From assembly GCF_019578655.1 (NCBI RefSeq), contig NC_063262.1, forward strand, positions 8,067,582 through 8,131,581: a stretch of DNA of 64,000 bases, written 5' to 3'. This document shows positions 58,331 to 64,000 of the stretch, in pieces (the first letter of the stretch is position 1; every line of letters begins with the position of its first letter). This stretch comes from Ricinus communis (lineage: Eukaryota; Streptophyta; Magnoliopsida; Malpighiales; Euphorbiaceae). Both the position numbers and the translations under genes were made by a program. Below the pieces are notes generated by a model. It was not told the origin of the DNA and made no database searches. It worked only from the letters and a program-made list of their open reading frames with translations.

Positions 58331-61300
58331 GTCGCAAACCACAGCTGTTGTTGTTAGAAGGGGGAAGCAATGATGGTAACACTGATGACGAATCAAATGA
58401 GAACGTTATGCGCTATAACCCAGAAATATCCATTCATGCTCTCACCGGATGGTCTCCTGCTCGAACCATGCGAGTAATGGCCAAAATAGGCCCATGTGAG
58501 CTGGTCGTGCTCATTGACAGTGGGTCTACCCATAATTTCATCCATCATAAGATAGCAGATCTACTACAACTGTCAGTGATTCCAACCAAGCCATTCAAGG
58601 TGACAGTAGCTAATGGGGATCCTTTACCATGTCAAGGAAAGTTTAAAGATGTCCAAGTCTTGGTACAAGGTATACCATTTACCCTTACTCTTTATTCCTT
58701 ACCACTGGTTGGATTGGATTTGGTGTTAGGAGTCCAATGGTTAAAAGAATTGGGAACGATCTTATGCAATTGGAAGACAATGATAATGGAATTTCAGTGG
58801 GGGAACCAACATCACAAAATACGCGGCATCCGTAATCATCCCATTGAGGCCACATCTGCAAAATCTATTTCTAAGGAAATTCGGCAAGGTCATTCCTTAT
58901 TTGCACTATATCTTCAAACAACAGTGGAAAAGCCACCACGACAAAGTCAAGCAGACATGCAACACTTGTTGAATCAATTTGAAGAACTCTTTGATGAACC
59001 TACACAATTACCACCAACACGAGAAATTGAGCAACCACATCAATCTCAAAGAAGGAGCAGAACCTGTTAATGTCAGGCCATACAGGTATGCCCATTTTTA
59101 GAAGGCTGAAATAAAAAAGCAAGTTCACGACATGTTACAAATAGGGCTTATACGGTCTAGCACGAGTCCTTTTTCATCTCCTATACTCTTAGTGAAAAAG
59201 AAAGATGGCTCTTGGCAATTCTGTACCGACTATAGAGCCTTGAATGCAGTCACAATTAAGGATAGATTTCCCATTCCTACCATTGATGACATGTTGGATG
59301 AACTCTATAGGGCTGCTTACTTTACTAAACTGGATTTAAGTGCAGGATATCACTAGGTACGGGTCCATCCACTAGATATCTATAAGACTGCATTTCGTAC
59401 ACACAGTGGTCACTATGAATATCTAGTCATGCCTTTTGGGCTTTGTAATGCACCCTCCACTTTTCAAGCCATTATGAACTCCATTTTTCGCCCTTACCTT
59501 CGAAAATTCGTGCTTGTTTTCTTTGATGACATTCTCATTTATAACCCTGATTGGAACACACATCTTAAACATGTAGCAAAGGTGCTTGACATATTAAAGC
59601 AACACAAATTCTATGTCAAACTGAGCAAATGTGCATTCGGCCAGCAAGAAATCGAATACTTGGGTCATAATGTGACTTCTGAAGGAGTAAAAGTGGATCA
59701 AAAAAAATTGCAGCAGTACTTAATTGGCCACGGCCTACTAATGTTTCTGAGATACATGGATTTTTAGGACTCACAGGGTACTATCGGAAGTTTGTCCGCA
59801 GTTATGGGCTCATTGCCTGTCTACTTACCGATCTGTTAAAAAAGGGGAAATTCAAATGGAGTGAGGAGGCAGAATCAGCATTTAAAGCACTTCAGCATGC
59901 AATGACCTCCACACCAACACTGGCCATGCCTAACTTTAATGAAACATTTATTGTTGAATCTGATGCCTCAGGTGGTGGGATCGGAGCTATACTTACACAA
60001 CAAGGATGACCAATTGCATTCATGAGCAGAGCCTTAGGAGTTATTAAACAATCCTGGTCCATCTATGCTAAAGAAATGCTTGCAATCATTCAAGCAATCA
60101 GAACTTGGAGGCCTTACTTGTTGGGTTGCAAGTTTATCATTCGGACAGATCAGAGAAGCCTCAAATACTTCTTAGAGCAACACATTACCACTCAGGAGCA
60201 ACATAAATGGGTGGCTAAATTGTTGGGCTACGACTATGAGATTACCTATAGACCGGGCCGTGATAATTCAGCTGCAGATGCTCTATCTCGAGTGGCTAGT
60301 AGTCCTACACTACATGCTTTATCATTTCCGCAAACATCCTTATGGCAAGCCATAAAAAAAGAAGCTGTTGTTGATCCTTACATGCAGAGAATTGGTGAAT
60401 ATGCACAGAAGAGTCCAAGTGCACCTTACTCGTGGCGCAATGGTTTACTTTATTATAAGCAACGAGTTCTCCTTCCTTCGCATTCTCCTATAATTCTGCA
60501 CCTACTCCGAGAATTTCATGACTCTCCAGTTGGTGGACACTCGGAGGTCTTAAGGACCTACAAACGGATAGCACAACAGTTTTATTGACCTTCTATGTAT
60601 AAGAGCATTCAGGAATATATTTCATCTTGTGATGTGTGCCAAAGAAATAAATCTGAAACATTATCACCAGCAGGACTGCTTCAGCCATTACCAATTCCAT
60701 GTCAGGTTTGGGACGATATTACCATGGATTTCATAGAAGGGCTTCTACCATCTCATGGCAAAAACACAATTTTTGTTGTGGTGGACCGTTTAAGCAAGTC
60801 GACACACTTCATGACATTATTCCATCCATACACAGCGAAGGTGGTTGTTGAAAAATTCATTGATGGCGTTGTCAAACTGCATGGCATGCTGAGATCAATT
60901 ATTAGTGACAGGGATCCTATTTTTGTTAGTCACTTTTGGCAAGAATTCTTCAAGTTGTCTGGTACCCAACTCAACATGAGCTCAGCATACCATCCCCAGA
61001 CCGACGGCCAATCGGAGGTGACCAATAGATGTGTCGAGCAATACCTTCGATGCTTTGCTTCTCAACAACCAAAGAAATGGAGTACACTGCTTCCATGGGC
61101 TGAATATTGGTATAATACAACATATCATGTATCTGCTGGCATGACACCATTCCAAGCATTATATGGGCGGTTGCCTCCGGGAATTCCTTGCTATGATGTA
61201 GGTACTTCTTCCGTTAATGAAGTTGACCAGGCATTAACATCTAGGGACAAAGTGCTCAAGCAACTCAAAGCTAATTTATGTGCTGCATCTAATTGCATGA

Positions 61301-61845
61301 AGCAAATGGCAGATTCCAAAAGATGAGATGTACACTTTCAGGTTGGTGATATGGTTTATCTTAAACTACATCCATATCGACAACAATCAGTTTTTCGGAG
61401 AGCACATCAAAAGCTGGCCAGTCGATTTTATGGACCATATATGGTTGAAGCCAAGGTTGGGCAGGTGGCCTACAAACTCAGACTTCCGGGGGAATCCCGA
61501 ATCCACCCTGTTTTTCATGTATCGTTGCTTAAAAAGAAAATCGGTGATGCTGATGTCACCAACACTAAATTACCTCCTTTTACGAATGATGGAGTACTTA
61601 TAGTAGAGCCGGAAGCAATCTTGGACACTAGGTGGGTAAAGCAAGGATCTCGCTTTGTGGAAGAAAAGCTTGTTAAATGGAAGAAACTATCTGCTGACGA
61701 TGCTACCTGGGAGAATGCAAGGGAACTGGCCGACAGGTTTTTTAACATGAACCTTGAGGACAAGGTTCCAGTCCAAGAGGAGGGTATTGATAAGCCCAGA
61801 AGATCTCAACGTGTCCCAATTTCCAATTCCAAGTTTATTGACTGA
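58331..61845 (+). pseudogene. Gypsy pol: protease, RT, RNase H, integrase, chromodomain
   Basis: Protease active site LIDSGSTHNFIH near 58510-58550. RT from about 59130 ([18 protein letters not shown], then MPFGLCNAP and FFDDILIY near 59520). RNase H from about 59950 ([26 protein letters not shown]). Integrase from about 60490 with zinc-binding H/H and CDVCQRNKS, catalytic MDFIEGL, SDRDPIF and a late QTDGQSEVTNR. C-terminal chromodomain near 61650-61740 (LVKWKKLSADDATWEN). Stops at 59099, 59354, 60007, 60586 and 61324 and frameshifts near 59035 and 59710 break it. The frame ends at 61843-61845, 58 bases inside the 3' LTR. Confidence 0.92.
61775..61784 (+). other. Gypsy polypurine tract
   Basis: AAGAGGAGGG just before the 3' LTR (separated by TAT); the expected plus-strand primer. 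It lies inside the pol reading frame. Confidence 0.75.
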
Positions 61846-62108
61846 TAATGGTTGATTTGGTCCAAGTAGTTAGATAGTTATTTGCATTTAGTTGAGTTAG
61901 TAATAGTTGGCTAAAATAGTGGCACTAGCCATTGTTGCCCACTAGAATAGGAAAAGTTGTTGAGTTTCTTTGTATTTAAACTCTGTCAATTGACAGTAGT
62001 AAGCAGTTCAAAAAAAAAAGTTAATCAAGTCTTTGAGGTTCATTATCACCTTACGGATAATACTGTTTTCTTATTTGTTTTCCTTGAGGCTTTGACTGGG
62101 ACCTATCA
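61788..62108 (+). repeat. 3' LTR of the gypsy element
   Basis: 321 bases, identical to the 5' LTR as read except for one extra T (GGTTGATTTGG versus GGTGATTTGG). Confidence 0.93.
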
Positions 62109-62113
62109 TAAAA
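62109..62113. repeat. Right 5-bp target duplication of the gypsy element
   Basis: TAAAA, matching 57235-57239. Confidence 0.9.
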
Positions 62114-62873
62114 ACACATTGACTCGCGGTGGTATTTCTAAAGCCCAAAGCTTTGACCAATCATATATGTTGTTTGCCCATTCTCACTGTCAAAAGCAAC
62201 CCTATATCCAGACTTCATCGTGTACCGACCGTCCTTACTAAAATGCCAAACCATAGGAACAAAGGGCAAAGCTATATTAGTGATAGTTGTGACATCTCTT
62301 TCAATTAAAATGTCTTGTAGTAATTCAACATCCTAATCCCCTGAGTTTGGAATCAAAAGATCATCAATTCTGAGTAGCTCAAAACCCGACATAATGGAAG
62401 TATTAACTTTGAAACCATCATCACACTTCAACCAAGGATCAGACTAAACATTGATATTCATACCATCTCTAATACGCTAACGACATTCTTTGGATAGAAT
62501 TTCCTAAGCCGACCAAATACCTCTCCAAGTAAAACTTGGATTATATCCCAATTGGGCATTTAAAAAGTCCTCATAACGATAATATTTAGCTTTAATAATC
62601 TGACTAATATGGATATTTGGATTAGAGACTAGATTCTATATTTGCTTTCCCAACTTTGAAACAACAAAGATCATAAAAGCCCAACCCGCCATCAGCTTTA
62701 TTTAGATACAAAAGCTTTCATTGAAACCAATTTATTCTCCCACCACCCCCATTTTTCATACCCAACCAAAATGAATTCATCATCCTTTTTAATTCCTCAT
62801 ATAAAGACACGATAATTAAAAAAGAACTCATATAGAAAGATGGAATTGCTTATGCCGCTAATTTGATAAGTGT
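62114..62873 (-). pseudogene. LINE ORF2, RT thumb to zf-RVT junction region
   Basis: Minus-strand reading across frames gives PSFYMSSFLIIVSLYEELKR and MMNSFWLG near 62750-62860, then KADGGLGF-DLCCFKVGKAN, WRS-like text, and WSDPWLKCDDGFKVN near 62410-62460. It ends in SKDGRYTV and YDWSKLWALEIPPRVNVF near 62115-62240. This is the C-terminal side of a plant L1-type LINE, with many stops. It is interrupted on its 3' side by the gypsy insertion (continuing at 57239) and on its 5' side by the copia LTR at 62874. Confidence 0.8.
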
Positions 62874-63184
62874 TGAAGAACAAAAATAGAAACAAGACAA
62901 CAAGGACCAACAGTCAAGGACTGAAGGTCAAGGCCTCAGTACAAATCATCACAAGCCTAAAAACAGAGAAAAGGAGCAACTTTTCTTCCCTAAGGAAGAA
63001 AGGTTGCTTCCACCTTTCCTAACCTAGAAAGGGACGTTGACATAGAGCATAGGGAAGCTACTGATAGCAAGAAGACCGTTATACTCAATCTTGTATATAA
63101 GAAAACATTCATATGCATATAATCTCAGAATTTCAACTTGTAAATCATCACAGATTAATAAAACCTTTAATTACAATTTCTTCA
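62874..63184 (+). repeat. 5' LTR of the copia element
   Basis: About 311 bases; borders inferred from TG...CA ends with inverted TGAAGAA/TTCTTCA and the adjacent primer-binding site. Confidence 0.65.
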
Positions 63185-63339
63185 TGGTATCAGAGCAGGC
63201 TTGATCCTGTCATCCCCTACCAATCCAAACTAACCACAAACACAAAAAAATCTCTCTCACCATGTCTCACAGTGATATCACAAAATTACCAACACTGTGT
63301 TAAAAGACAATCAAAATTATTTTTAATGGTCGAGGTCAG

Positions 63340-64000
63340 TTTACATCAGCTTAAATGGCAGGAAAAAATTAGGCTTCATCACAGCAACCCGAAGCAAACC
63401 TCAACCAATCAATCCGAATCAACCAACCAAAGAAGAAATGGAAACAGTAGAAGAGTGGCAGACGACAGACCATATAGTCATGTCACGACTCACAAACACT
63501 ATGGAGCCTTTGATAGCCAGACTTTGCATGCTACTGGAATCCTCACAGGCTATATGGAACAAGATGAAAGGCCTATATGGTCATGAGCAAAATTATGCTC
63601 ACATCTTTAATTTAAAGCAAGAACTGGCACAGATCAAACAAGGGACTTGGACAAGCATGAGTTACCCAATAAAGATACTGACCAGATGGGAGGAACTACA
63701 AAGTTTTCTCCCACCGACAACCGACCCAGAAGAGGCAAGAAGAAGAGCAGAGTAAGATTTTATGTATACTCACCTGGGCGGGTTGGATTCGAGCTATGAA
63801 GCTTTAGATCGCAGATTCTATTGTCAAGCAACCTTCCCACAATCGACGCCGTCATAGCCATCATCCAGCAGGAAGAGACTAGACGAGCGACTTTGAGCAC
63901 AGTGAACAGCTTCGACACAAAAAATAAGGCCTACATCTCCCACCTCTCAAATCCTCGCGAGACGGCTCGAGCAAGAGGAGCGCCTGCCAACGCCGAGAGG
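63340..64000 (+). pseudogene. Copia gag (UBN2-type), decayed
   Basis: The 63438-63755 frame encodes LESSQAIWNKMKGLYGHEQN and FNLKQELAQIKQGTWTSMSY, with WEELQSF further on, the conserved centre of copia gag. A TAA at 63753 interrupts it; reading continues as LGGLDSSYEALDRRFY to further stops. Pol lies outside the window. Confidence 0.8.

Larger units (their letters stand above)
57240..62108 (+). mobile_element. Ty3/gypsy chromovirus, 4.87 kb, complete with LTRs
   Basis: Two LTRs (57240-57559 and 61788-62108, TG...CA) differ by one single-base indel as read. TAAAA duplications flank the element. Order gag, protease, RT, RNase H, integrase, chromodomain is that of a chromovirus. Short LTRs and overall size suggest a Reina-like lineage, but that is inference. 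Coding is broken by a gag deletion, frameshifts and several stops, so the copy is non-autonomous. It sits inside a minus-strand LINE. Confidence 0.93.
62874..64000 (+). mobile_element. Ty1/copia retrotransposon, 5' part, running off the window
   Basis: The proposed 5' LTR 62874-63184 begins TGAAGAA and ends TTCTTCA, the matching short inverted termini. A perfect Met-tRNA primer site TGGTATCAGAGC follows at once (63185-63196). Gag-like coding follows. The 3' end and second LTR are outside the window, so the left border rests on the terminal motif and the abrupt end of LINE sequence. Confidence 0.75.

Noticed and set aside
54060..62873. The two LINE regions considered as halves of one element
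   Set aside because: On the minus strand the endonuclease should lie at higher coordinates than the C-terminal region; it lies lower, so these are separate insertions or a rearrangement.

Overview
The window is nuclear DNA of a flowering plant: AT-rich intergenic DNA, GT-AG introns, intact orthologues of plant-only or plant-type genes (RKP-type ubiquitin ligase, MIZU-KUSSEI1-type DUF617 protein, plant elicitor peptide precursors) and LTR, LINE, MULE, hAT and pararetrovirus relics. A core-eudicot rosid fits, and the Pep C-termini ending GGQIN suggest a Malpighiales/Euphorbiaceae type, but the species cannot be fixed by reading alone.

Layout. 175-600: decayed LINE RNase H fragment. 600-2300: AT-rich spacer, then a promoter-like stretch. 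3013-14330 (+): complete 11-coding-exon RKP E3 ligase gene (SPRY + RING, 1278 aa), with a small hAT-type element (8-bp TSD) in intron 8. 15185-32870: one long Mutator-like element (MULE), defined by about 85-bp TIRs and an exact 9-bp target duplication. Its transposase gene is split at a TA microsatellite by a 12.4-kb block of rearranged endogenous pararetrovirus (Caulimoviridae, florendovirus/petuvirus-like) DNA. The same MULE carries a convergent, decayed GRF zinc-finger gene near its right end. 33251-35216 (+): plastid/membrane-type protein gene with an apparent one-base frameshift. 35217-40620: AT-rich intergenic DNA with a possible TIR element.

40621-42393 (-): a tandem pair of two-exon genes that I read as plant elicitor peptide precursors (PROPEPs): an amphipathic SILKCLGYD helix, then a second exon ending SGGVGGQIN or SSGAGGQIN. 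A related-looking LKCLGLD exon lies at 43917-44153, with unidentified 3' exons beside it. 46667-47008 (-): small single-pass membrane protein. 47009-52750: AT-rich DNA with a hairpin-forming TIR element whose empty site is preserved in a paralogous repeat at 42.7-43.3 kb. 52793-53560 (+): intact intronless MIZ1-like gene with a tiny uORF whose stop overlaps the main start.

54060-55270 (-): LINE endonuclease fragment. 56760-62873: a second minus-strand LINE, opened by a 4.87-kb Ty3/gypsy chromovirus (57240-62108, near-identical LTRs, TAAAA duplication) and abutted at 62874 by a Ty1/copia element that runs off the window end. No rRNA, tRNA or CRISPR was seen.

How the parts relate: the expressed genes (RKP, the 33-kb gene, PROPEPs, MIZ1-like) are single units with no operon logic. 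The rest is a layered record of insertions: MULE, then pararetrovirus DNA inside it; LINE, then gypsy and copia inside or against it.
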